A stretch of DNA of 26,051 nt, taken from a virus. The position numbers were made by a program, and so were the translations under genes. The notes under the pieces are model-generated. The model searched no databases. It worked only from the letters and a program-made list of their open reading frames with translations, and was not told where the DNA came from. Location: IMG/VR virus record IMGVR_UViG_3300047548_000650, positions 1 to 26,051 of that record; one strand, given 5' to 3'. Each line of letters begins with the position of its first letter. The stretch's first letter is position 1. Below, one piece after another: positions 7,669 to 14,027 of the stretch.

Positions 7669-7821
7669 CTATTTCTTATTGATAATTGCTGATAATTTGC
7701 GTTCTGCTTCCTCGTGTGAGGTTGCTGTAACAGTAATCTGATGGTCAGGAAAGAAATATTCAACGTCTTTGTTCTTTACATCCTCCTTATTCATCATTTT
7801 GTTGCTTGCTTTCTCTTGCAT
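7669..7821 (-). CDS. Small unknown tail-module protein
   Basis: 50 residues, from ATG 7821 to TAG 7671-7669. It starts MQEKASNKMMNKEDVKNKDV and continues with EYFFPDHQITVTATSHEEAE, ending in a helix RKLSAIINKK. The 'veyfFPdh.itv.A.s.eeAe.kL' pattern is familiar from small phage proteins next to tail genes, but I cannot name a function. It fills the gap between the tail terminator and major tail protein and ends two bases before the latter's ATG. It has a TGGTACAAT box exactly 6 bases before its ATG, which supports the start. Confidence 0.75.
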   Translation of the reverse strand: MQEKASNKMMNKEDVKNKDVEYFFPDHQITVTATSHEEAERKLSAIINKK

Positions 7822-7836
7822 ACGTTTATTGTACCA
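7822..7836 (-). promoter_or_regulatory. Leaderless promoter of the 7669-7821 gene
   Basis: Minus strand TGGTACAAT, 6 bases, ATG. TACAAT differs from consensus at one position; the TG extension is present. No good -35. Confidence 0.5.
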
Positions 7837-7844
7837 CTTTGTTG

Positions 7845-8273
7845 TTATATGATGTCTGCCACATTAAGAACGATGTCAAGCTGTTGCTGGAACGCCATGC
7901 CAGACGATGTTACTACTTGCTGTCTTGGTCCGACTACTGGGCTTATCCAGTCAACCGCACCTGAAAGAGATATATTATCCTCATCTCTTAATTCAAGAAT
8001 AAGTGCATCTGTAACAGTATCAAGTAATCGTGTAGCATCTTCAACACCATTTTCAAATATCTCTACAATTACATAAGCCGAGAAGGTTATTTTTAATAGA
8101 TTTTCTTTATTAGTAAGGTAATCATCTGTATTGTTTGTAATATCAAACACAATAGCAGGATAGCCTGAAACATTAGGCTCGAAGTAGTCATACACAACTG
8201 ACACTGTGCTTGATGTCACTAGGTTTGATATGACCGTCTTAAGGTTCGTGCGTATAGTAGAAATGCTTATCAT
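7845..8273 (-). CDS. Tail terminator / tail completion protein
   Basis: 142 residues. N-terminal helix ISTIRTNLKTVISNLV is followed by VYDYFEPNVSGYPAIVFDI and, later, LLKITFSAYVIVEIFENG, then a helix EDATRLLDTVTDALILEL. This is the usual pattern of lambda gpU / SPP1 gp17-type terminators: helix, 'y.y.p....gyPav.i', beta strands, helix. It overlaps the preceding gene by 4 bases (ATGA), so the two are translationally coupled. Terminators cap the tail tube after it reaches full length and connect it to the head. The fit of position and fold pattern is good; no catalytic residues are expected. Confidence 0.72.
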   Translation of the reverse strand: MISISTIRTNLKTVISNLVTSSTVSVVYDYFEPNVSGYPAIVFDITNNTDDYLTNKENLLKITFSAYVIVEIFENGVEDATRLLDTVTDALILELRDEDNISLSGAVDWISPVVGPRQQVVTSSGMAFQQQLDIVLNVADII

Positions 8274-8743
8274 AAATCGTTCATTAGGTTGGTAAATGCC
8301 CTGTCAAACTCCCTGTCAATGTTTGCTTTCTGGCTGTCTATTGCTGGCTTAAAGAACGGCTTGGCTCGTGTACCTTTCTTGCTTATGCTTTTTGATACTG
8401 CCCACGGATTAAGACCTCTCCTCTCTGCCCACAGCCTAAACATTGGGTTGTTTGCTACTGGTACAAAATGAGGTTTTGTACCATACTCAACCGCCAGTCC
8501 ATAACTGTAGCCGTTTCTTTTTGCACCAGACTCAAGAGAACCCGAGAACCTGCCCATTCTTAATATCCAGTTTTGTCTTAGTTGCTGTGTATCTCCTGAC
8601 GGTGCTTTTCTCTTTGCCTCATCTTGAATCCTTATAAGTGACTTGTTAATAGCACCGTTTATGTGCTTTTCACTAATTGCTGGGTACTTATCCGCAACCC
8701 TTATTAACTCATTTAGTCCTTTAATTTCGATTGATACGCTCAT
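8270..8743 (-). CDS. HK97 gp10-like neck / tail protein
   Basis: 157 residues. It starts MSVSIEIKGLNELIRVADKY and has the HK97 gp10 signature: an N-terminal 'i.i.Gl.eL...l...p', then AINKSLIRIQDEAKRKAP (a helix ending in AP), TQQLRQNWILRMGRF, YSYGLAVEYGTKPHF and PFFKPAIDSQKANI. In the family these residues form the neck connector at the head-tail joint. It starts one base after the previous stop (TAACATG) and ends in an ATGA overlap with the terminator gene. Length and motif order are normal. Confidence 0.85.
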   Translation of the reverse strand: MSVSIEIKGLNELIRVADKYPAISEKHINGAINKSLIRIQDEAKRKAPSGDTQQLRQNWILRMGRFSGSLESGAKRNGYSYGLAVEYGTKPHFVPVANNPMFRLWAERRGLNPWAVSKSISKKGTRAKPFFKPAIDSQKANIDREFDRAFTNLMNDL

Positions 8744-8744
8744 G

Positions 8745-9062
8745 TTAATTTTCAGGTTTAATCAGCAACGCCTTTACATATCTCGTACCTTTACCTCTGT
8801 CGTGGTTTGCCGTACCTTGAACAAGATATTGCACGCCCTCAATCGTTATTTTATCCTGCTGTCTGATATCCGTTCCGTCCTCAAAGATTGCATTGAACGC
8901 TATGCCATACTGATAGCCATTGGCACTGCTCTCTGTTTCTGATAGCGGTCTTAGATAGCAAGAAGTGATAGAGGTTATTGTTGTTGACTGGGAAAGGTTG
9001 CCCACATAGCCAGTTATTCGTGAAACGCTATTGACCGTCTTCTGGGTGGTGAAACTTAGCAT
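8745..9062 (-). CDS. Head closure / head-tail adaptor protein
   Basis: 105 residues, all-beta. DGTDIRQQDKITIEGVQYLV near residues 63-82, followed by GTANHDRGKGTRYVKALLIK, is the pattern of SPP1 gp16-type head-closure proteins: 'd.i...d.i...g..y.v.gv.d..g...h..v.l'. Position between the gp6-like connector and gp10-like protein agrees. It should sit under the portal to retain DNA. It starts three bases after the gp6-like stop. Confidence 0.65.
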   Translation of the reverse strand: MLSFTTQKTVNSVSRITGYVGNLSQSTTITSITSCYLRPLSETESSANGYQYGIAFNAIFEDGTDIRQQDKITIEGVQYLVQGTANHDRGKGTRYVKALLIKPEN

Positions 9063-9065
9063 GAG

Positions 9066-9653
9066 TTATACGTTAATGCTCCTGTATGACATAAGTCTTG
9101 ATGAGTATTGCTTTGTCACGTCAGAATCCTTGTAAGTAATTGACTGACCCTCGGTAGTTTCGTTTGAGATACCAACCGAAGTCCTTTGGTTGAACGTCTG
9201 TGCCACAATCTCGGTCGCTATTTGAGTAAGATCTGCTGGTAAATTGTGCAGTGCAGGGTTTGTTTCATTAGCAAAGTCTATCTTGTAGCCTCCGACATAC
9301 ACTATCTTGATGTACTTTTCTGCTTGGGGTAGCACGAAAGCAAGAGAAACCTTGCCGTTTTCGTTAAGCAGGTAGTCGTTAATGTTCAGGTTTTCCCATG
9401 TAATTGCTCCCCACGTTCCGTTTCTGTATTGAACGCTTGTTAGACTTGATACAGGAAAGTTACGCAAAAACAGTTTTGCTACTGGCTCTGTGTCAAAGTA
9501 TTCGGTGTACGTAGCCTCGGTAAAGTTCCTGTTGCAGTATCTTTCTATGCTTGCCGTAGCATTCTTGATAAGTTCGTCCAATAGAGTGTCGTGTGTTGTT
9601 CCACTTAGACCAAGATATGACTTCACCTTACTTTTTGTTGTGATGTCGCTCAT
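9066..9653 (-). CDS. gp6-like head-tail connector
   Basis: 195 residues. Begins MSDITTKSKVKSYLGLSGTT with LLDELIKNATASIERYCNRN at residues 24-43, the classic gp6-like helical start (lasl..lK.yL...... d..l..li..A...ie.y..R.f). FLRNFPVSSLTSVQYRNGTW and YLLNENGKVSLAF follow in the inserted beta region, and a C-terminal helix LPADLTQIATEIVAQTFNQR closes the bundle. The protein docks to the portal. The upstream sequence is A/T-rich with no Shine-Dalgarno. It follows the 59-residue gene by three bases. Confidence 0.85.
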   Translation of the reverse strand: MSDITTKSKVKSYLGLSGTTHDTLLDELIKNATASIERYCNRNFTEATYTEYFDTEPVAKLFLRNFPVSSLTSVQYRNGTWGAITWENLNINDYLLNENGKVSLAFVLPQAEKYIKIVYVGGYKIDFANETNPALHNLPADLTQIATEIVAQTFNQRTSVGISNETTEGQSITYKDSDVTKQYSSRLMSYRSINV

Positions 9654-9656
9654 TGT

Positions 9657-9836
9657 TTATTTCTTTGCTTTTAGGGTCTTGTTTGTCATTGACTTTGGCT
9701 TTTCTTCTTTTGGCTCTTTTTCGTCTACCAGTTCAAAGTCATTGACATCAAGTCCTGTAATTTCTTTCTTTGAGTAAATCTTACCTGCCTCGTAATATCT
9801 GTTCTCGCAGAAGATGTTGCATTTTGCCTTGTACAT
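9657..9836 (-). CDS. Small head-module protein
   Basis: 59 residues, ATG 9836 to TAA 9659-9657. It begins MYKAKCNIFCENRYYEAGKI and ends in a charged tail rich in Lys and Glu (DEKEPKEEKPKSMTNKTLKA). The opening 'y.A......f..g..Y..G..Y.v' resembles short phage proteins found just before gp6-like connectors. Two cysteines (6 and 10) sit near the start. Function unknown; it could be a head-completion or decoration partner. The frame is well supported by position, three bases before the next ATG. Confidence 0.72.
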   Translation of the reverse strand: MYKAKCNIFCENRYYEAGKIYSKKEITGLDVNDFELVDEKEPKEEKPKSMTNKTLKAKK

Positions 9837-9859
9837 ATGTGTATATTGTTATGTTTAAA

Positions 9860-9873
9860 AGCAGTTCCCTGCT
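9860..9873 (-). other. Hairpin AGCAG-GGAA-CTGCT with T run
   Basis: Minus strand AGCAGGGAACTGCTTTT: 5-bp stem, GNRA-type loop GGAA, then TTTT. It may be a weak terminator or an mRNA 3' end stabiliser after the 9912-10334 gene. It lies in the 75-base gap 9837-9911, where I see no other feature. Confidence 0.4.
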
Positions 9874-9911
9874 CTATACAACCCCCAAAAAGAGGCTGTA
9901 AGAACCAAAAA

Positions 9912-10334
9912 CTAAGCGAATGTTGATGAGTTTAGTCCCTCTGTTGCCGTTACTGGCTTTACAAGAAGATTAACTCCAATTACCGCTGACACTGTTCCAC
10001 CGTTAGCAGTCGTATCAACCTGCGCTCGGATAAACTTGTTGTTTGCCGAGTTTGTTAGGTTTACCTTTGCAGAAGCCACGTCATATGAAAACGCTGTTCC
10101 TGAAAGTGATGCAAGCGAAGCCAATGTTGTGTAAGTACCTGAAACAGATGTTGAACCCTGAATGTTAATGACGTATGTCGCCGCCGTACTTGTGATAAGT
10201 CCTGTGCTTGCAATTACAAACGCATCTGATTCGTATTGCTCAAGGTCAACCCCTGTGCCGTTCAAGTCCCCTGTTACTGTAGTAGACCCAAGCAGGTTGA
10301 TGACCTTATATTCCTGTGATAAGTCGAAACTCAT
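9912..10334 (-). CDS. Putative capsid decoration or minor structural protein
   Basis: 140 residues, rich in Ser, Thr, Ala, Val and Gly and mostly beta. Key stretches are TYVINIQGSTSVSGTYTTLA near residues 53-72 and NNKFIRAQVDTTANGGTVSA near 97-116; the latter resembles the 'fiR..v....g......v.v' strand of Ig-like virion proteins. No cysteines. It follows the capsid gene after two hairpins, a place commonly held by decoration proteins, but no decoration family is recognised with certainty. A sequence TATAAA lies 5 bases before its ATG and may be a weak leaderless promoter. Confidence 0.55.
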   Translation of the reverse strand: MSFDLSQEYKVINLLGSTTVTGDLNGTGVDLEQYESDAFVIASTGLITSTAATYVINIQGSTSVSGTYTTLASLASLSGTAFSYDVASAKVNLTNSANNKFIRAQVDTTANGGTVSAVIGVNLLVKPVTATEGLNSSTFA

Positions 10335-10356
10335 TGTGTTTTATATTATCTGATAA

Positions 10357-10374
10357 TAAGCAGTCACCTGCTTA
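10357..10374 (-). other. Hairpin TAAGCAG-GTGA-CTGCTTA
   Basis: A perfect 7-bp inverted repeat with a GNRA-type loop (GTGA on the minus strand), between the capsid stop and the next ATG. It shares the core AGCAG-GNRA-CTGCT with the hairpin at 9860-9873. Followed by ATTATC, so it is not a standard terminator. Confidence 0.45.
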
Positions 10375-10379
10375 ACCCA

Positions 10380-10405
10380 AGAGGGGAAAGCCTTAGCCTT
10401 CCTCT
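10380..10405 (-). terminator. Hairpin directly after capsid gene
   Basis: Minus strand AGAGG-AAGGC-TAAG-GCTTT-CC-CCTCT: two 5-bp stems (one G-U pair) with a two-base bulge, 17 bases after the capsid stop. No T run, so it is more likely an RNA-stabilising or attenuating structure than a strong intrinsic terminator. Confidence 0.35.
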
Positions 10406-10422
10406 CCTGAATAAGCGGACGA

Positions 10423-11589
10423 TTAAGCCGTCTTAAGAACAGCAAACGCTGTAGGAAGTCCAACTGCGAGAGCGTGTCGAGCGATAACTCGAACTGCTGA
10501 CTGGTTAGTTTCAAACAACGAAACACCGTTAATTACACCCTCCTGTGAGATTGCAACCGCTAGGTTTGCCCTATCTCCCATGTAGATGTGCTTTAGGTTT
10601 CCGAAGATACAGAACTTAGTTCCTGTCTGTGACCCAACTGAAGTGGCTGGCATCTTGTCAGAAAGGTACACTGGGTAACCCCATAGGAATCCTGCTGTTG
10701 CAGTAGGATATCCCTGTGGTACTCCAACGATTACAGGGTTTGTGCTTGCTCCGAAGAAATCTCCAGAGTTAGTTCCACCAGTTCGTAGAGTCTGAATGTT
10801 AGCCCAAACAGTTCGGTGCATGATGTAACCTGCTCCCTGCAACGCCCATGGCTTCACCTGTGTAATCAGGTTGCGGTAGTCTGCAAGTTCTGCCTCAACA
10901 TATGTGTCCTTTCCTGCTCCCATAGTAACTACGTTCACAGACGCATTTCCAAGAATACCTGTAAATGGCGACCCTGTTCCTGTAAGTCCCTGTGAGTCAA
11001 GCTCACCTGCGATTGCCTCTGCAAATAGTTCAACCAAAAGGTTTACTACTGAAACGTTAGCATCCTCAAGCAACTCGTTTGACATAGGTGTAAGTCCTAC
11101 CCATGTCTTAGCGATAAGCTGTACCTGTGCAAGCACTGGCTGTGATGCTGTTCCTGCTGTTGCCTCACCTGGGTATGAACCACTTACTGATGATGCTACA
11201 GTAGGGATGTTTCGTGTGTCAGAAGCCATTGGGAACTTTGTTGCCATCTTAGCAACAAGTCCAAAGTCCTCAACAACTCGATACACCTCTGCTGTAAACT
11301 CCTCTGGTACAAGGAATGCTCCTGCTGAACCAGTAGTTTCGTTCATAGCCTTAAATGATGCAAGAGTTCCTAGGTCTTTGTTGTAAAGAGCCTTGAAGAA
11401 CTTTGCTGACTTCTCCTTTCCATCAAGTCCTGAAATGTCCTCCGCCTTTGCTGAAAACTTTGCAAACTTCTGGTCGATTGAAGTATCAATAGCCTTGACC
11501 TGTGCGTCCACCTCCTCCTTCACGATAGATGAAGCCACGTCCTTTAGAAGTGACGCAAGCTCGTCCCGTGTGATTTCCACTTTATCCAT
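10423..11589 (-). CDS. Major capsid protein, HK97 fold
   Basis: 388 residues. An N-terminal helical delta-like region (residues 1-65, EITRDELASLLKDVASSIV and QVKAIDTSIDQKFAKF) is followed by the start of the mature capsid (TGSAGAFLVPEEFTAEVYRV near 96-115), the usual G-phage-capsid signature. Later come VGLTPMSNELLEDANVSVVN, the 'G....TGIL' region as LTGTGSPFTGILGN, and a C-terminal strand and helix (VIARHALAVGLPTAFAVLK). The delta region is expected to be cut off by the protease encoded just upstream and to act as internal scaffold. No separate scaffold gene is visible. No obvious leaderless box; ATG is preceded by CCAATT. Confidence 0.92.
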   Translation of the reverse strand: MDKVEITRDELASLLKDVASSIVKEEVDAQVKAIDTSIDQKFAKFSAKAEDISGLDGKEKSAKFFKALYNKDLGTLASFKAMNETTGSAGAFLVPEEFTAEVYRVVEDFGLVAKMATKFPMASDTRNIPTVASSVSGSYPGEATAGTASQPVLAQVQLIAKTWVGLTPMSNELLEDANVSVVNLLVELFAEAIAGELDSQGLTGTGSPFTGILGNASVNVVTMGAGKDTYVEAELADYRNLITQVKPWALQGAGYIMHRTVWANIQTLRTGGTNSGDFFGASTNPVIVGVPQGYPTATAGFLWGYPVYLSDKMPATSVGSQTGTKFCIFGNLKHIYMGDRANLAVAISQEGVINGVSLFETNQSAVRVIARHALAVGLPTAFAVLKTA

Positions 11590-11620
11590 AATTGGTAATA
11601 CTGTTAAGTATCTAATAAAA

Positions 11621-12406
11621 TTAGATGTTCTTAAGAGTAGAGAGTATTTTGTCGTTCGTTCGGTTATCTACCCGAAGCATAAACTTTAGGTCGTCAATAA
11701 GTGTCTTTGGAACGACAACGTAATCTTTGCCCTCAACATCATCCTCTGTCGTAGTAACTCCTTGTGCAAGAAGTTTCTCTATTTCAGAGAGTGCTGTTCG
11801 CAAAGAATCTGCTGTCGCTTCAAGCATCTTCCTGTTCTTTTGGCTGATAACACGTCCTGATTTCTCAACCGTGTCCTCAACAACCTCCTCAACAGGCTCT
11901 GTAACGCTCAAATCTGCCGCTGGTTGAGAGGAAAGAACCTCCTCGATGTCTTTCACAAAAGCCTCGTCCAATGACTTGTACGCAAGGCGTAGAGCCTCTG
12001 CATTTGCTGGAACTGGGACAATAGAAACCTCAAGCAGTTCCGCCTTTGTGATGATGTTCCCGTTTCGCTCTTTTTGAATGAACCCGACTGATGTGGTGTT
12101 AAGCATACCCTCATCAACAAGTCGCTTGACCTGCTGTGCTTTAGGATTTGCCTCCTCGCTAGCAAACTGTATCTTAATAGTAAGTGACTTCTCTCCCTTA
12201 ATTACCTCGATAGCCTTTGCAATAGGTAGTTCCGAATAGTTGTGTGCAAACATGATAACAGGGTTCTTCATAAAGTTATCAAGCTCCCAACCTTTCTGGT
12301 CGATGCTGTCACCTTGTCTATCTTCCGAAGCAGTCGATGCGATGAACTCATAAATGTCATCGTTATCGGCTTTTTGTATATAGCCTTTTAGGTATGTCTT
12401 ATTCAT
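11621..12406 (-). CDS. Prohead protease (S78-like) with long C-terminal extension
   Basis: 261 residues. Residues 1-150 match HK97-type prohead proteases: FIASTASEDRQGDSIDQKGW, the histidine in FMKNPVIMFAHNYSELPIAK, the serine in GMLNTTSVGFIQKE, and LLEVSIVPVPANAEALRLA. It processes the capsid delta domain during maturation. The C-terminal 95 residues form an acidic and helical extension (SEIEKLLAQGVTTTEDDVEG, ending LRVDNRTNDKILSTLKNI) that could act as scaffold and be removed by self-cleavage, which is inference. Its promoter TTGGCG-17-TATAAT lies in the end of the preceding gene, so it may be made in extra amount. Confidence 0.88.
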   Translation of the reverse strand: MNKTYLKGYIQKADNDDIYEFIASTASEDRQGDSIDQKGWELDNFMKNPVIMFAHNYSELPIAKAIEVIKGEKSLTIKIQFASEEANPKAQQVKRLVDEGMLNTTSVGFIQKERNGNIITKAELLEVSIVPVPANAEALRLAYKSLDEAFVKDIEEVLSSQPAADLSVTEPVEEVVEDTVEKSGRVISQKNRKMLEATADSLRTALSEIEKLLAQGVTTTEDDVEGKDYVVVPKTLIDDLKFMLRVDNRTNDKILSTLKNI

Positions 12407-12441
12407 ACACTTATTATATAGGAGGTTATTTATACCGCCAA
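12407..12441 (-). promoter_or_regulatory. Leaderless promoter of the protease gene
   Basis: Minus strand TTGGCG, 17 bases, TATAAT, 6 bases (AAGTGT), ATG. The -35 lies over the last codons of the preceding gene. One of the best-spaced promoters here. Confidence 0.68.
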
Positions 12442-12774
12442 AAGTGCATCTTCTAACGCAACAACATAACTTGCGATTGTAGGAGAAAACTTTGCCTCGG
12501 TAACTGCTTTCTTGATAAAGTCGAACTCTCCGTCCTCAAATGAAACCTCATAATCTCCAGTATTCATGGCGGTCTGCATCTTTGACTGAATCTTTACCCA
12601 AATCCTTCTAAACTGTGAGTCCAATCCGTCACGGTGCGACATAAGAACAGCAGTTTCAATGTAATTGTTTGTCAGTTCTGCATTTCCCTTTGCAATTTCA
12701 ACGTCTGTGTACTCCTTGCCCTCGGCGTTGGTCTTGTTTAGTTTGTAATCCACGCAAATGTTAAACTTTTTCAT
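12430..12774 (-). CDS. Unknown head-module protein
   Basis: 114 residues from ATG 12774, one base after the preceding stop (TAATATG). A longer start at 12804 would overlap that gene by 29 bases and is less likely. The start KKFNICVDYKLNKTNAEGKE is followed by mostly helix (AELTNNYIETAVLMSHRDGL, QFRRIWVKIQSKMQTAMNTG, SPTIASYVVALEDALLAV) and one acidic beta stretch (DYEVSFEDGEFDFIKKAV). No motif known to me. The position just before the protease hints at an assembly accessory role, but this is only context. Confidence 0.68.
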   Translation of the reverse strand: MKKFNICVDYKLNKTNAEGKEYTDVEIAKGNAELTNNYIETAVLMSHRDGLDSQFRRIWVKIQSKMQTAMNTGDYEVSFEDGEFDFIKKAVTEAKFSPTIASYVVALEDALLAV

Positions 12775-12775
12775 A

Positions 12776-12925
12776 TTATTTTTTCTTACTTTTAATAGTT
12801 TCATCTTCCACTACCTGCAAACCTTTAAATAAATTGCTTATAGCATCAAAAGTGGTCGTTTTAATTCCCTCTGCCCATAATGATTGAAGTATGGCATCAA
12901 TCTGTGCCTGTGAAATTTGTTTCAT
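12776..12925 (-). CDS. Small unknown protein
   Basis: 49 residues from ATG 12925: MKQISQAQIDAILQSLWAEG with a basic end (ETIKSKKK). Helical, amphipathic, no cysteines, no membrane segment. A TTG 33 bases upstream in the same frame is rejected as start because the intervening bases are a promoter. It is coupled to the next gene by TAATATG. Function unknown. Confidence 0.65.
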   Translation of the reverse strand: MKQISQAQIDAILQSLWAEGIKTTTFDAISNLFKGLQVVEDETIKSKKK

Positions 12926-12958
12926 GCCGTTATTATAACACCACAACACCAGTGTCAA
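12926..12958 (-). promoter_or_regulatory. Leaderless promoter with consensus -35
   Basis: Minus strand TTGACA, 15 bases, TGT-overlapped TATAAT, 6 bases (AACGGC), ATG 12925. Both hexamers are perfect, with an extended TG and a short spacer. GTTAT-A-ATAAC around the -10 is a small palindrome similar to that at 20227-20241. Confidence 0.75.
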
Positions 12959-13228
12959 CTACCTTAGAGCATCTTTTATAAATAGGAGTGATGTTTCTAT
13001 CGAGGACAGTCTGGCGTTTATTTCTGCAATAACAAGAGCATCCTTTACTGACTTGTCTTCTATCTTCTCTACTCGTTCTACTATAGATTCAATAGACTTT
13101 CCTGTTTCTTCTTTAAAGGCAAGGTATGCCGAATAGTTAAAGATTATCTGTGCGGCGAACCCAAACACCACCCAATACTTTGCTATAAATGATAGTGTGT
13201 TCTCGAATGTTGCCTGTGCCTTGGTCAT
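12959..13228 (-). CDS. Membrane-anchored coiled-coil protein, possible lysis function
   Basis: 89 residues. One membrane segment near residues 15-38 (FIAKYWVVFGFAAQIIFNYS) is followed by a long charged coiled coil (SIESIVERVEKIEDKSVKDA and AEINARLSSIETSLLFIKDA). The layout, a single anchor with an extended coil, fits holin-accessory or spanin-like proteins and XhlA-like proteins, though XhlA has its membrane segment at the C-terminus. It starts one base after the stop of the 13230-13430 gene (TAGTATG) and ends 34 bases before the next ATG. Function by context only. Confidence 0.62.
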   Translation of the reverse strand: MTKAQATFENTLSFIAKYWVVFGFAAQIIFNYSAYLAFKEETGKSIESIVERVEKIEDKSVKDALVIAEINARLSSIETSLLFIKDALR

Positions 13229-13229
13229 A

Positions 13230-13430
13230 CTACTTAATCCTTAATCCTTCTGTCGCTTTGAATCGTCCATATACCGCAAGTGAAAGTCCTGCAAGTTGGA
13301 GGATAAGCTGGTATGCTGTGTCTGCCTCTTCTACTGATATAACTTCTGGTGCAACTGTTGCAAAGACCGTGAGGAATGCTCCAAGCACGGTCTTTGACAT
13401 CAGGAAGTGTTTTTTAGTTTTCTTTGCCAT
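13230..13430 (-). CDS. Putative holin
   Basis: 66 residues. After a basic start (MAKKTKKHFLMSK) come two hydrophobic segments, TVLGAFLTVFATVAPEVISV near 14-33 and LILQLAGLSLAVYGRFKA near 42-59. The 'K..lG.......p...........l.l.gl.lavyGR..A' pattern is that of several small phage holins with two membrane spans and a conserved GR after the second. It would form pores that free the endolysin. It sits between two other small membrane proteins, away from the endolysin gene. Role inferred from topology and pattern. Confidence 0.6.
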   Translation of the reverse strand: MAKKTKKHFLMSKTVLGAFLTVFATVAPEVISVEEADTAYQLILQLAGLSLAVYGRFKATEGLRIK

Positions 13431-13446
13431 ATCTCTTATTTTACCA
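13431..13446 (-). promoter_or_regulatory. Near-leaderless promoter of the putative holin gene
   Basis: Minus strand TGGTAAAAT, 7 bases (AAGAGAT), ATG 13430. TG extension present; one mismatch in the -10. No clear -35. Confidence 0.45.
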
Positions 13447-13463
13447 TTATAAATAATTACGCA

Positions 13464-13670
13464 CTAATCTTTTGGTCTGAACCACCAGAAGTGGGCTATA
13501 AGGGCTGTAAATGCCCCGACAAGCGTCGTAAATCCAATCAGAGGGTCATTGTGCAAAAAGTTATAGAACCACTCGGATATAGTGGCATTTTCGCCTAGGG
13601 AGAGGATTGTATCTACCCCAAACACCAGTGCTATACATCCAAGTATTACAGTTCCAGTGTACTTCTTCAT
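13464..13670 (-). CDS. Small two-span membrane protein
   Basis: 68 residues. Two hydrophobic stretches: TVILGCIALVFGVDTILSL near 7-25 and GFTTLVGAFTALIAHFWWF near 46-64, with a short acidic middle. The first looks like a signal-anchor. Similar small proteins are common in phages with unknown role; a holin or antiholin partner is possible because the next gene looks holin-like. Joined to the preceding gene by TAATATG. Confidence 0.65.
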   Translation of the reverse strand: MKKYTGTVILGCIALVFGVDTILSLGENATISEWFYNFLHNDPLIGFTTLVGAFTALIAHFWWFRPKD

Positions 13671-13671
13671 A

Positions 13672-14004
13672 TTACTCTGGTGTTACTTCTATAGGGTCGC
13701 CGATTGTTACTGTTCCGTCTGGATTGATGGTGAACTCATTTGGTGCAGGAGGCGGTGTCCACGATGGGTCAAGAGCCTGTATGCACCCAATCCATACTCC
13801 AGCCGTTTCAAATATCTTGTATGCCTGATTTCCTGCCGCATCACAGATGGCTTGTGTAGTAGTTCCCTCTGGTCGCCAGAATCTAAAATACGCAGTGTAG
13901 TAGTTTTGCTTTGCTACTTCTACTGATTCCTTTGAGTGATTGTTAATCTCCGTAAGTCGGTCAAATGCTATCTCCTCTGCTGTTTTTTCTCTTATGTCTA
14001 TCAT
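13672..14004 (-). CDS. Unknown structural accessory protein
   Basis: 110 residues. The N-terminal part is helical (EEIAFDRLTEINNHSKESVE). The middle, YYTAYFRFWRPEGTTTQAIC then DAAGNQAYKIFETAGVWIGC, resembles small proteins that follow fibre genes in other phages ('W......QaicDa.G..A...f..s'), whose role is not known to me. The end is Pro-rich then beta (PPPAPNEFTINPDGTVTIGD). It lies 23 bases after the large fibre gene, so it may be a fibre cap or an assembly factor. Confidence 0.6.
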   Translation of the reverse strand: MIDIREKTAEEIAFDRLTEINNHSKESVEVAKQNYYTAYFRFWRPEGTTTQAICDAAGNQAYKIFETAGVWIGCIQALDPSWTPPPAPNEFTINPDGTVTIGDPIEVTPE

Positions 14005-14027
14005 AATGTTTATGTTAATTGTTAAAC

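Noticed and set aside
12926-12958. TTG start at 12958 for the 49-residue protein
   Set aside because: These bases are TTGACA and TATAAT promoter boxes; the ATG at 12925 has the usual 6-base spacing.
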